Shown here in pieces: positions 1-6,663 of a DNA stretch of 41,400 bases. The stretch spans positions 1 to 41,400 of the forward strand of contig SVOQ01000023.1 of NCBI GenBank assembly GCA_015066345.1. The letters are read 5' to 3'. Position 1 is the first letter of the stretch; each line of letters opens with the position of its first letter. The translations under genes and the position numbers were made by a program. The stretch comes from Oscillospiraceae bacterium. GTDB lineage: Bacteria > Bacillota > Clostridia > Oscillospirales > Acutalibacteraceae. The notes below the pieces were generated by a model. The model made no database searches. It had not been told where the DNA came from and saw nothing but the letters and a program-made list of their open reading frames with translations.

Positions 1-5
1 CATGG

Positions 6-36
6 ATGAGTCGTCCTCACGGCTCATTCATTTTTT
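6..36 (+). terminator. Rho-independent terminator of an upstream gene
   Basis: A 9-bp stem (ATGAGTCGT at 6-14 with ACGGCTCAT at 19-27, one G-T pair, loop CCTC) is followed by a T-rich tail. It lies just before the tRNA genes, so it probably ends a transcript that starts outside the window. Confidence 0.7.
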
Positions 37-38
37 AT

Positions 39-114
39 GCGGATGTAGCTCATCTGGTAGAGCGCCACCTTGCCAAGGTGGAGGTAGCGAGTTCGAGCCT
101 CGTCATCCGCTCCA
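39..114 (+). tRNA. tRNA-Gly (GCC)
   Basis: A full 76-nt cloverleaf can be folded. The acceptor stem GCGGATG pairs with CATCCGC, the anticodon loop TTGCCAA gives anticodon GCC, the T-loop reads GTTCGAGCC, and the 3' CCA is encoded. It decodes glycine GGC/GGT codons. Confidence 0.97.
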
Positions 115-125
115 TTTTTTTATAT

Positions 126-200
126 GGCGACATAGCCAAGTGGTAAGGCGTGGGTCTGCAACACCCTGATTCATCGGTTCAAATCCGATTGTCGCCTCCA
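126..200 (+). tRNA. tRNA-Cys (GCA)
   Basis: The acceptor arms GGCGACA and TGTCGCC pair, the anticodon loop CTGCAAC gives GCA, the T-loop is GGTTCAAATCC, and CCA is encoded. It follows tRNA-Gly by 11 nt, so the two are almost certainly one transcript ended by the hairpin just downstream. Confidence 0.97.
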
Positions 201-201
201 A

Positions 202-239
202 AAAATAAAAGCAAGTCGAGAGACTTGCTTTTATTTTTT
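202..239 (+). terminator. Terminator of the tRNA-Gly/tRNA-Cys transcript
   Basis: A long stem of about 17 bp (AAAATAAAAGCAAGTC with its complement GACTTGCTTTTATTTT, loop of about 3 nt) runs into T residues directly after the tRNA-Cys CCA. Confidence 0.85.
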
Positions 240-246
240 GTGTTTG

Positions 247-443
247 TGTCCGCAAGGACATAACATCGTTTATCTGCTTTAGCAGATAACTTCATTTGAA
301 CACAGTTCAACTTCATTTCGCTTGCGGACATAAAACGAAGTTGCCTTACGGCAAATGAAGTGCTTACGCAATGAAGTGTGCATACGGCACAATGAAGTTG
401 CCCTACGGGCAAACGGATTTAATCGCACCCGATTGTAAATTCA
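247..443. repeat. Array of variable mini-hairpins with AACTTCATT/AATGAAGT linkers
   Basis: This gene-free stretch is a chain of short inverted repeats with different arms. They are TGTCC/GGACA (247-260), TATCTGC/GCAGATA (271-288), TTGAAC/GTTCAA (296-310), CGC/GCG (319-326), TTGCC/GGCAA (341-354), TGC/GCA (361-370), GTGC/GCAC (378-390) and TTGCCC/GGGCAA (398-412). The linkers are AACTTCATT on the left and AATGAAGT on the right, which are reverse complements of each other, with loops often TTAC or TAC. The last 33 bp (411-443) recur without change at 1806-1838 and hold a -35 box for the next gene. I see no ORF that looks real here. Confidence 0.85.
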
Positions 444-461
444 GATTATGTGCGTTATAAT
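433..461 (+). promoter_or_regulatory. Promoter of the 498-896 gene, -35 lies in repeat end
   Basis: TTGTAA at 433-438 and TATAAT at 456-461 are separated by 17 nt. The -35 is inside the 33-bp segment shared with the copy at 1806-1838, where the same spacing to a TATAAT is kept. Confidence 0.65.
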
Positions 462-497
462 AATCATAACAAATATGAAGTTGAAGGAGAAAATTTA

Positions 498-896
498 ATG
501 GCTATTTGGCAAGTTGCTTTAGATTTAGTTAAAAATGATGACCATACCGACTTTTCAAGTCCTGCCTTCATATCTTCTTTGAGAAAAATAGAGGCAATTT
601 TTCCTGCAACAAAAAGTTGGTGCAAAACTATAAAGCAATACGGCGAGCTTGACTCAACATGCTTAGAATTTGATGCTGACGATGATTGTATATCGCTAAG
701 AATTGATTTGAGAAACATATCTAAAGACCAATTACAAACTTTTTGTGATTTTGCGAAAGAAAATGATTTGTTTATAAAGTATAATGATATGCTTTATGAA
801 AGCTGTATTGATACATTTTTGGGTATTTTTAAAGAATCAAGAGCCAATAAATTTTTACTTGATCCTGAAGCTTTTTTTGAAGAAATAAGTGAATAA
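498..896 (+). CDS. Small acidic protein of unknown function
   Basis: This is a 132-residue soluble protein with no signal peptide or membrane segment. The ATG at 498 is chosen because GAAGGAGA (483-490) sits 7 nt before it; an upstream in-frame ATG at 450 would overlap the promoter -10. The body mixes predicted helices with charged stretches (many Asp/Glu, for example FDADDDC near residue 60). I do not recognise a family with confidence. Its size, acidity and isolated position among other orphan genes fit an immunity protein of a polymorphic toxin system, but no toxin gene is in the window, so that is only a suggestion. It is transcribed alone from the repeat-borne promoter. Confidence 0.75.
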   Translation: MAIWQVALDLVKNDDHTDFSSPAFISSLRKIEAIFPATKSWCKTIKQYGELDSTCLEFDADDDCISLRIDLRNISKDQLQTFCDFAKENDLFIKYNDMLYESCIDTFLGIFKESRANKFLLDPEAFFEEISE

Positions 897-938
897 CAAT
901 GCACATTTTTGCCTATTTTTAATTTTGAAAATAATGCG

Positions 939-964
939 ATATTCCATTACATACAATGCTCCGC
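939..964. repeat. 26-bp upstream repeat, copy 1
   Basis: An exact 26-bp match to 2372-2397, starting ATATTCCATTACATAC and ending GCTCCGC. Both copies sit just upstream of the promoter of a small exported-protein gene, which suggests that whole promoter cassettes were duplicated or moved. Confidence 0.85.
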
Positions 965-972
965 TTTTATTA

Positions 973-1001
973 TTGCGCACTATGCATAATTATGCTATAC
1001 T
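973..1001 (+). promoter_or_regulatory. Promoter of the 1021-1746 gene
   Basis: TTGCGC (973-978) and TATACT (996-1001) are separated by 17 nt, with an extended -10 TGC just before TATACT. The start codon is about 20 nt downstream. Confidence 0.6.
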
Positions 1002-1020
1002 TTTTGTAGGCGGTGATGAT

Positions 1021-1746
1021 ATGAAAATTAAAATGAAATTTGTATTGATTTCTATATTCATATTTGTGCTTGTGTGTAATCCAATAGTTGCAAACGCTAT
1101 AAATACAGGTTTTTTGACAAGTGAATTGTCTGAAGAAGATCAAATTTATTTTGTTAAAAATATAGAGTTGCGTCTGATTGAATCTGAACCACCAAAAAGC
1201 TCAGTTGTGTGTTTTGATGTCAATGAAAAACAAATGATTGCAGTTGTTCAAAACTCGTCTGACAGAAAAGTAGTTTGTGTTTATTCAAGTGACGGTTCTT
1301 TTCAATACGGTTATACATTTTATTGCAGCGGTACTTTTGGTGTTGAGTGGGATAATGACAAACTGAATATTTATTTTGTTCGCAGTGATGTTATAATATC
1401 ACTTGATTCAGACGGCGATATATTAGATATTAAGTCAGTACAAGATACGATTGATAATAACTCATATCGCAATTCGTTGCTGTATTCAACAACTCGGACA
1501 GTTGGTGATACAACCTTTTTAATAAGAAACGACATGGGTATACTCAACTGTATTGCTACTTCGTATTCACAAATAGTTATTAAAGATGTTTCCGGTACTG
1601 AGAATGTTATATATGACGTGAATTCAACACAACTTCTAAAGACTTTATTAATTACTATCTTTGTTTTTGTATTTGTTATTGTTGCTATTATCATTGTTTT
1701 CCGACCAGTTATTAAGTCAATGCGTATAAAAATACGAAGCAGATAA
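1021..1746 (+). CDS. Exported protein with C-terminal membrane anchor, unknown function
   Basis: A 241-residue protein. The start is ATG 1021, behind TAGGCGGTGATGAT; a reading frame open further upstream would run through the promoter. Residues about 4-24 form a signal peptide (KMKFVLISIFIFVLVCNPI, then VANA as a likely cleavage site). A middle region of alternating beta strands (VVCFDVNEKQMIAVV, VCVYSSDGSFQYGYTF) resembles a small propeller-like or repeat fold. One membrane helix lies near residues 200-225, followed by a basic tail. The expected topology is an extracytoplasmic domain anchored at the C terminus. I know similar unnamed proteins in Clostridia but no function. The stop codon lies inside the start of the repeat at 1738. 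Confidence 0.8.
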   Translation: MKIKMKFVLISIFIFVLVCNPIVANAINTGFLTSELSEEDQIYFVKNIELRLIESEPPKSSVVCFDVNEKQMIAVVQNSSDRKVVCVYSSDGSFQYGYTFYCSGTFGVEWDNDKLNIYFVRSDVIISLDSDGDILDIKSVQDTIDNNSYRNSLLYSTTRTVGDTTFLIRNDMGILNCIATSYSQIVIKDVSGTENVIYDVNSTQLLKTLLITIFVFVFVIVAIIIVFRPVIKSMRIKIRSR

Positions 1747-1838
1747 CTTCATTTGAACATAGTTAACTTCATTATGTTTGGACATAAAACGAAGTTGTCC
1801 TACGCAAACGGATTTAATCGCACCCGATTGTAAATTCA
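1738..1838. repeat. Shortened second copy of the hairpin array at 247-443
   Basis: It shares the left part (GCAGATAACTTCATTTGAACA), the middle GGACATAAAACGAAGTTG and the last 33 bp with the first array, but lacks the three AATGAAGT units present there. Its hairpins are partly decayed: TTGAAC faces GTTAA. A different one appears in place of CGC/GCG, with arms TTATGT and ACATAA. The repeat begins inside the last codons of the preceding gene. Confidence 0.85.
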
Positions 1839-1856
1839 AATTAAGTTTGATATAAT
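1828..1856 (+). promoter_or_regulatory. Promoter of the 1892-2281 gene, -35 in repeat end
   Basis: TTGTAA (1828-1833), a 17-nt spacer and TATAAT (1851-1856). It has the same arrangement as at 433-461, with the -35 supplied by the identical 33-bp repeat end. Confidence 0.65.
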
Positions 1857-1891
1857 TATTTCAATAATTAAGAATATTGCAAGGTGTTTTT

Positions 1892-2281
1892 ATGGAATTA
1901 AATGTTAATTCTCCGGCATATTACAAAGATCAGTATGGGATTGATGATTTGGTTTACAGATACTTCCAACAAGCTCATTTATATTTTTTAGATAAAGAAT
2001 ATAGTGAGACAATAAAAATTATTGGGATATCGCCTATGGTGGTTCCTCAAGAGTTGTGCGATAGCGGTAATTGGAAAGAATCCATCCGATTAATAAATAA
2101 TAAAAATTGTGCTATAGTTTCTTTGAAAATAGATTTTGAAGAATATAACTTTGCTGACAGTATGGGAAAAATACAGTTAACAAAAGATTTGATTATTAAA
2201 GCAATAAGAATAATTAAATCTAAGGTCGATTTTGATTGTGACACATTTGAACAGGATTTTAATCAATTGGTTTTAGACTAA
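1892..2281 (+). CDS. Small acidic protein of unknown function, possible immunity-type
   Basis: A 129-residue cytosolic protein. ATG 1892 is preceded by AAGGTG at a 5-nt spacing, which decides against the in-frame TTG at 1877. The N terminus (MELNVNSPAYYKDQYGIDDLVYRY) leads into a helical part. A central strand-rich part follows, with CAIVSLKIDFEEYNFAD, and then a lysine-rich C-terminal helix (LIIKAIRIIKSK). No catalytic motif is visible. It resembles small proteins often left as orphans near contact-dependent toxin loci, but I cannot assign a named family. It is a single-gene transcript: repeat promoter in front and a clear terminator behind. Confidence 0.75.
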   Translation: MELNVNSPAYYKDQYGIDDLVYRYFQQAHLYFLDKEYSETIKIIGISPMVVPQELCDSGNWKESIRLINNKNCAIVSLKIDFEEYNFADSMGKIQLTKDLIIKAIRIIKSKVDFDCDTFEQDFNQLVLD

Positions 2282-2327
2282 GAAATTGCGATTTGTTAGA
2301 CCGCGGTTATAAATTAAACGTAACACC

Positions 2328-2361
2328 AAAAAATTCCAAGTCTTCGGACCTGGAATTTTTT
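2328..2361 (+). terminator. Terminator after 1892-2281
   Basis: AAAAAATTCCA (2328-2338) pairs with TGGAATTTTTT (2351-2361) around a 12-nt loop, ending in a T run. Confidence 0.8.
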
Positions 2362-2371
2362 ATTCATAGCT

Positions 2372-2397
2372 ATATTCCATTACATACAATGCTCCGC
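2372..2397. repeat. 26-bp upstream repeat, copy 2
   Basis: Identical to 939-964. Downstream similarity continues loosely through the promoter (ATTATGCTAT) and the GGTGAT-type ribosome site, so the two exported-protein genes have related control regions. Confidence 0.85.
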
Positions 2398-2398
2398 A

Positions 2399-2427
2399 TT
2401 GATTTATTGCCGAAATTATGCTATTAT
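2399..2427 (+). promoter_or_regulatory. Promoter of the lipoprotein gene
   Basis: TTGATT (2399-2404), a 17-nt spacer and TATTAT (2422-2427), with an extended -10 TGC. Moderate match only. Confidence 0.5.
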
Positions 2428-2449
2428 ATACTCAAGGTGGGTGATATTT

Positions 2450-2812
2450 ATGAAAAAAACTCTTATTTCTTTAGTCCTTGTTTTTACAATTATCTTATTT
2501 GCGGGTTGTTCAAAAACAGATAAAGAAGACTTAATAATTTCATATGATAATTCGGTTAATGGTTACACTATTTCATTATACCAGGTTGGTGAGCCACAGG
2601 GGGCATTCGGTAGTGTTAATGCCAAATTAGTTTTAAAAGGCGCTGACGACAACATAATTGATGAAACTGCATTTGAACTGGCGAATGATGGTGCTGATGT
2701 TCTGATTACCAATATTACTGCGGTTAATTGGTATGATGACCGTGTAGAGATTGGTTTAAAAGAACTTGATACATCAAATGAATTGACTTACGTTTTGAAT
2801 TACGAATCATAA
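2450..2812 (+). CDS. Small lipoprotein of unknown function
   Basis: A 120-residue protein. ATG 2450 follows AAGGTGGGTGAT. Residues 1-20 are a lipoprotein signal (MKKTLISLVLVFTII, lipobox LFAGC, lipidated Cys20). The mature part is a single beta-rich domain: NGYTISLYQVGEPQGAFGS, then NAKLVLKGADDNIIDE, ITAVNWYDDRVEIGL and a C-terminal TYVLNY strand. This pattern of an exposed domain built from a 'data, difference, derivative' strand order recalls the DUF5412-like lipoproteins of Firmicutes, but I hold that match weakly. It would be anchored on the outer face of the membrane. Confidence 0.75.
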   Translation: MKKTLISLVLVFTIILFAGCSKTDKEDLIISYDNSVNGYTISLYQVGEPQGAFGSVNAKLVLKGADDNIIDETAFELANDGADVLITNITAVNWYDDRVEIGLKELDTSNELTYVLNYES

Positions 2813-2855
2813 TTTCATTTTAAATTTACTTTAATAAATAATTCTTCATTATGCC

Positions 2856-2884
2856 TTGCACTTAATATTACCTTGTGCTATAAT
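2856..2884 (+). promoter_or_regulatory. Promoter of the YgjV-type gene
   Basis: TTGCAC (2856-2861), 17 nt, TATAAT (2879-2884), with an extended -10 (TGC before it). Confidence 0.75.
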
Positions 2885-2911
2885 ACTCAAAGTTTTTGTT
2901 AGGAGTATATT

Positions 2912-3520
2912 ATGAAAGAAATGTTTTTAGATTATATCCAAGGTATAATTGCTGAGCCCATTGGTTCGATTTTTGTTTTTCTCGGTATGGGTGCAATTAT
3001 CGCTTCGTACTTGCTTAAAGGTAAGAGTATGAAGGTTATTCTCATCCTTGCATTCCTCAGTAACGCTTTTGTTGCTATCGGTTATCTCTTACAGGGGCAG
3101 GGTATTAACGGTGCTGCGTCTTGCCTTACGGGTGCGGTTTTCTCTATTATCAACTTCCTGTTTGACAGTAAAAATAAAGAGGTTCCCCGTCCGTTGGTGG
3201 CGTTTTACGGCTTAGCCTTCATCGGTATCAATGTAGCGGTTAACTTCAAAAATATGGTCAATTTTGAGGGCGGCTTCAGCCTTGTGCCGATACAGATAGT
3301 TCTTTGCGTTCTTGCTATTTTAGGATGCCTTGCTTTTGTAATGTGCATCGGTCAGAAAAACGGTGCTAAATATCGTTTCTGGAATATTATGAATATGCTT
3401 ATGTGGTGTACATACGATGTTATTTCAGGTAACTTTATCGTTCTTATTACACATCTTATACAGATGGGCTTTGCGGTAGTCGGTATGATTATCCACGACA
3501 GAAAAAAGAATAACAAATAA
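2912..3520 (+). CDS. YgjV-family inner-membrane protein
   Basis: A 202-residue protein with about six hydrophobic segments (roughly residues 17-35, 41-62, 71-86, 97-113, 124-146 and 170-193) and few loops. The pattern (LGMGAIIASYLLKGKSMKVILILAFLSNAF, then NIMNMLMWCTYDVISG) matches the YgjV / Imp-YgjV family of bacterial membrane proteins, whose role is not established. The start is ATG 2912 after TTAGGAGTATATT. It is a single-gene transcript ended by the hairpin at 3528-3563. Confidence 0.8.
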   Translation: MKEMFLDYIQGIIAEPIGSIFVFLGMGAIIASYLLKGKSMKVILILAFLSNAFVAIGYLLQGQGINGAASCLTGAVFSIINFLFDSKNKEVPRPLVAFYGLAFIGINVAVNFKNMVNFEGGFSLVPIQIVLCVLAILGCLAFVMCIGQKNGAKYRFWNIMNMLMWCTYDVISGNFIVLITHLIQMGFAVVGMIIHDRKKNNK

Positions 3521-3527
3521 GATAAAG

Positions 3528-3563
3528 AAATATCCCGGTCGTTAAAAACCGAGATATTTTTTT
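3528..3563. terminator. Bidirectional terminator between convergent genes
   Basis: AAATATCCCGGT and ACCGAGATATTT pair around a short A-rich loop and are followed by T residues on the plus strand and an A/T-rich tail on the other. The stop codon of the minus-strand patatin gene lies in the loop. Confidence 0.75.
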
Positions 3564-4384
3564 ATTTCATTTAATTTTTCCTCGCAGTCAGTAACACCTA
3601 AATCATAAATTTCCTGTAATTTCTCTTTGCTTTTTTCGAGTGTGCCCACTTTTAAGTCTTTAGACGGTCTTATAACCAGTATTTTATCTTCATCCTCTAA
3701 TTTATCAACATATTCGCATTGAGTCGTGTAGTACGGATTTCTATACTTTAAAACCTTTGCGAATTCGGGGTATTTTTTGTAAATAACCTTTGAAAACGGG
3801 ATTTTCATCTGTGGTCTGAAGTCTCTTGTTTTTGTAAGAACGACTATTATTTTATCATACCCGTTTTCTAAAAAGTGTTTAACGGGAATACTGTCCGCAA
3901 CACCGCCATCGAGATAGGGTATACCGTCAACAACCACGGGCTTTGATAAAAAGGGTAATGAGCCTGAAGCCCTTAGATATTCAACATTATTAACATCATT
4001 TAAATTATCAATATCCTTATATTCGGCACAACCCGTATTAAGATTAGTAACTACGGCGTAAAACTTAGTTTTGCAACTGTGGTAGGTGTCTATGTCCATA
4101 ACATCAAGTTTATTGGGCAGTTCATAAAAATAAAAGTTTTTGTTCATTATGTCGCCCGTTTTAATGAGTGATTTTAATCCGAGGTAGTCACTACCGGTGT
4201 ATTTTAAGTTGTAGCGTAAAATTCTCCCGATTTGTTTAGCTTTATAATTTATTCCGAATAAAGCACCCGCTGAAACACCTGCTGCCACGTCTGTTTCAAT
4301 ATTGTTTTTAAGAAGTACGTCTATTACACCGGCGGTGTACATTGCTTTCATACCGCCGCCTTCAAGAATTAATGCCGTTTTCAT
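3542..4384 (-). CDS. Patatin-like phospholipase
   Basis: A 280-residue patatin-family serine hydrolase. All family marks are visible: the glycine-rich oxyanion loop EGGGMKAMYTAG near residue 10, the nucleophile elbow GVSAG near residue 38 and the Ser-Asp dyad aspartate in DGGVADSIPV near residue 160. Members cleave acyl esters of phospholipids or related lipids and usually act in the cytoplasm. ATG 4384 is chosen over a start 7 codons upstream because GAGGAAG lies 5 nt before it. The gene overlaps the end of the MFS gene by 23 nt, so the two are translated from one mRNA and may be coupled. The natural substrate cannot be read from sequence. Confidence 0.93.
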   Translation of the reverse strand: MKTALILEGGGMKAMYTAGVIDVLLKNNIETDVAAGVSAGALFGINYKAKQIGRILRYNLKYTGSDYLGLKSLIKTGDIMNKNFYFYELPNKLDVMDIDTYHSCKTKFYAVVTNLNTGCAEYKDIDNLNDVNNVEYLRASGSLPFLSKPVVVDGIPYLDGGVADSIPVKHFLENGYDKIIVVLTKTRDFRPQMKIPFSKVIYKKYPEFAKVLKYRNPYYTTQCEYVDKLEDEDKILVIRPSKDLKVGTLEKSKEKLQEIYDLGVTDCEEKLNEIKKYLGF

Positions 4385-5558
4385 CTTTCTTCCTCTTTTT
4401 AACAAGTTTTAACGTCACTTCGTGAACTATTAATAACATAATTATTAGCCCCAATAACACAAAAGGCGTTATTTTAAATGTTGTAGCTGTTGCTATATAA
4501 CCGAAAGCTAATTGAACCCCAAAACCGATGCAGTACGCACCACCCATATGGAAACCCGTAATATCCGCTGAGTATTCTTTGCCGAATTTATCGGGTACAC
4601 TGTGTAGAATACTGGGGAATATAGGACCAAAACCGACGCCGATGAGTAGCAAACCGCAACAAGAGACGGTGCCTATGGGTAAGGCGAGGATTATAATACC
4701 GATTAATGCGGTTACAATACCGCCACGAACGAGTGTATTATCATTTGCTTTTAATGAAATAAAGCCCGAAATCAACCTGCCGAGCATAATACCGCCGAAG
4801 TAAAGGGAAACCCATTTAGCGGCAATGTCAGGAGTAATTGAGTGAGTATTTACAAGGAAAGATGCACCCCAGGTACCTATTAAAAATTCCATACTGCAAT
4901 ACAGACCCTGGGAAAGAATGCTTGTAATAACACCTTTGATTTTAAATATAGTTAAAAAACCGTTCTTACTTTTATTCGTTTCAACTTCGGGAGTAGAAGT
5001 AACTTTTTTATCGTGTTTTGTCCACTTTTTAAGTGATAAAAGTACTAAAAAAGCAATACAGAATTGAATTATTGCTATTACTCTGTATCCGCCACGCCAA
5101 GAGCCTGTTTCACCGTTAAGAAATATCGACATAATAAGCGGACTGACGGTCACACCGACGCCCCAGAAGCAGTGAAGCCAGTTCATATGACGTGCTTCAT
5201 AATGCAGTGATATGTAGTTATTTAAAGCCGTGTCAATTGCACCCGCACCGTAACCCATTATAACGGTGCATATCATCATAACAACAATATTAGGTGAGAA
5301 GCTGATTCCCAATAAACCGCAAGCCGTAAGAATAACGGAAACCAAAGTTACCTTCGGAGTGCCGAATTTACGTATCAGAGTACCGGCAATAAGACTTATA
5401 CCGCCCGTGCAAACACCCGTAATAATACTGTAAAGAGAAGCAAAGCTCTCGTCAATCATAAATTCATTATGTACTACGGGCCAGGCAACACCGAAAAGAG
5501 AATCGGGGAGACCCAAAGAAATAAAAACAACGTATATAACTATCAGTAAAGTTACCAT
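4362..5558 (-). CDS. Major facilitator superfamily transporter
   Basis: A 398-residue protein with twelve hydrophobic segments in two blocks of six, split by a charged central loop near residues 190-205 (KKWTKHDKKVTSTPEVETNKSKN). An MFS-like A-motif region follows segment 2 (GTLIRKFGTPKV). The N-terminal part (SLFGVAWPVVHNEF) and GYGAGAIDTALNNYI near residue 100 resemble the sugar-transporter-like FucP/YfkF type of MFS. The substrate is unknown. Start ATG 5558 has AAGGGG upstream. It follows the oxidoreductase gene by 9 nt and precedes the patatin gene in one minus-strand operon, so uptake of a small polar compound that the oxidoreductase then handles is possible. Confidence 0.9.
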   Translation of the reverse strand: MVTLLIVIYVVFISLGLPDSLFGVAWPVVHNEFMIDESFASLYSIITGVCTGGISLIAGTLIRKFGTPKVTLVSVILTACGLLGISFSPNIVVMMICTVIMGYGAGAIDTALNNYISLHYEARHMNWLHCFWGVGVTVSPLIMSIFLNGETGSWRGGYRVIAIIQFCIAFLVLLSLKKWTKHDKKVTSTPEVETNKSKNGFLTIFKIKGVITSILSQGLYCSMEFLIGTWGASFLVNTHSITPDIAAKWVSLYFGGIMLGRLISGFISLKANDNTLVRGGIVTALIGIIILALPIGTVSCCGLLLIGVGFGPIFPSILHSVPDKFGKEYSADITGFHMGGAYCIGFGVQLAFGYIATATTFKITPFVLLGLIIMLLIVHEVTLKLVKKRKKDENGINS

Positions 5559-5567
5559 AAAAACCCC

Positions 5568-6554
5568 TTATTCTGAATCCTGAGGATAAATAATACCGGT
5601 CATTTTTCTGATTTCGTCCATTTGCTTTGCAATAAAAAGGGACTGTTCAAATGTATTTACGGGACTTTCGGTAAGTCCGTTATTAATACATTCACACGTG
5701 TGAATAATCTGTTCTTCAAAGCCGTTGCCCATATACGGGAGAGAGTATTCACTTTCTTCACCGTCATAAATCTTGATTTTTATATTCTGTGGTGCGTAGC
5801 ATCGGTCAAGTTGCGCGTATCCCTTTGTACCGTAAAGGAATCCGCCACCGTTTTTACGTAATAAAACCGCACTTGAAAGGTCGGCAATTGCCCCGGATTT
5901 ATACTTGATCAAAGTACAAAGGTGACTGTCAACACCGTTAAATTTCTCAGCTTCAGCACTTATACGTTCTATTTCGTTACCGAGATACCAACTTGAGAAA
6001 TATAAGCAATAACAACCAACGTCCAAAAGCGAACCGCCACCGTTTTCGACCTTTAATGCGTGATGGTCCATTTCGTCCTCGTCGAAGGAGTAGCAGAATT
6101 TACCCTCTGCACCCTTTAGTTCACCTAAAACACCGCTATTTGCTATTTCAAGCATCTTTAAAGTACCGGGAACAAAACGAGCCCACATACCTTCCATAAG
6201 AAAAACCTTATTTTTAACGGATGCGTCTATCATTTCCTGTACTTCACGTGCATTTACGGCTAAGGGCTTTTCCGAAAGTACGTGTTTACCGTAATTCATA
6301 AACATAATAGAGTATTCTGCGTGGCCTGAGTGTGGTACACTGACGTAGACCGCATCAATTACATCGGATTTAGCCATATTTTCATAGCCTTCGAATCTAT
6401 AAGGAATATTAAATTCATCGGCAAATTTATTTGCGTTATCAATACTTCGTGATGCAACCGCAGTTAATTCTGCATTTGGTACATTTTTTATAGCATTAGC
6501 AAATCTGTGAGCGATATTACCCGGACCAACAATACCAAATCTTATTTTTTTCAT
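5568..6554 (-). CDS. Gfo/Idh/MocA-family oxidoreductase
   Basis: A 328-residue NAD(P)-dependent oxidoreductase. The N-terminal Rossmann fold opens with FGIVGPGNIAHRFANAI, and the family signature EKPLAVNAREV lies near residue 95. The C-terminal domain has the GGGSLLDVGCYCLYF segment expected at the substrate site. The closest type by eye is the dihydrodiol / sugar dehydrogenase group. ATG 6554 is preceded by GGTGGTGA, favouring it over a GTG four codons upstream. It heads the minus-strand operon with the MFS transporter and the patatin, behind an extended -10 promoter. The exact sugar-like substrate is not predictable here. Confidence 0.93.
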   Translation of the reverse strand: MKKIRFGIVGPGNIAHRFANAIKNVPNAELTAVASRSIDNANKFADEFNIPYRFEGYENMAKSDVIDAVYVSVPHSGHAEYSIMFMNYGKHVLSEKPLAVNAREVQEMIDASVKNKVFLMEGMWARFVPGTLKMLEIANSGVLGELKGAEGKFCYSFDEDEMDHHALKVENGGGSLLDVGCYCLYFSSWYLGNEIERISAEAEKFNGVDSHLCTLIKYKSGAIADLSSAVLLRKNGGGFLYGTKGYAQLDRCYAPQNIKIKIYDGEESEYSLPYMGNGFEEQIIHTCECINNGLTESPVNTFEQSLFIAKQMDEIRKMTGIIYPQDSE

Positions 6555-6574
6555 TAATTTCACCACCGTTTTTG

Positions 6575-6603
6575 ATTATAACATACAAAAATTTACACTA
6601 CAA
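6575..6603 (-). promoter_or_regulatory. Promoter of the oxidoreductase-MFS-patatin operon
   Basis: Read on the minus strand: TTGTAG, 17-nt spacer, TATAAT, with TGT before the -10 (extended -10). The first gene starts about 20 nt downstream. Confidence 0.7.
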
Positions 6604-6628
6604 TATACAAAACACAATAAAAATATGG

Positions 6629-6634
6629 TACAAT
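6629..6634 (+). promoter_or_regulatory. Possible extended -10 of the nitroreductase operon
   Basis: TACAAT preceded by TGG gives an extended -10, but no good -35 lies 17 nt upstream. It is the best candidate in the 109-nt divergent gap. Confidence 0.4.
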
Positions 6635-6663
6635 ATAGAAAAATAGCAATATAGGTGATTATT

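Noticed and set aside
179-412. A 77-codon minus-strand open frame over tRNA-Cys and the hairpin array
   Set aside because: It overlaps a tRNA and a terminator, and the array explains its repetitive content.
126-443. tRNA-Cys as attachment site of an integrated island
   Set aside because: I found no second copy of the tRNA 3' end in the window and no integrase gene, so an att site cannot be supported.
498-2281. Naming the two small acidic proteins as a specific immunity-protein family
   Set aside because: Size and context fit, but I cannot match either sequence to a defined family by eye, and no toxin gene is present.
2293-2523. A short plus-strand frame before the lipoprotein gene
   Set aside because: It covers the terminator, repeat and promoter of its neighbours and overlaps the lipoprotein gene in another frame, with no good start site.
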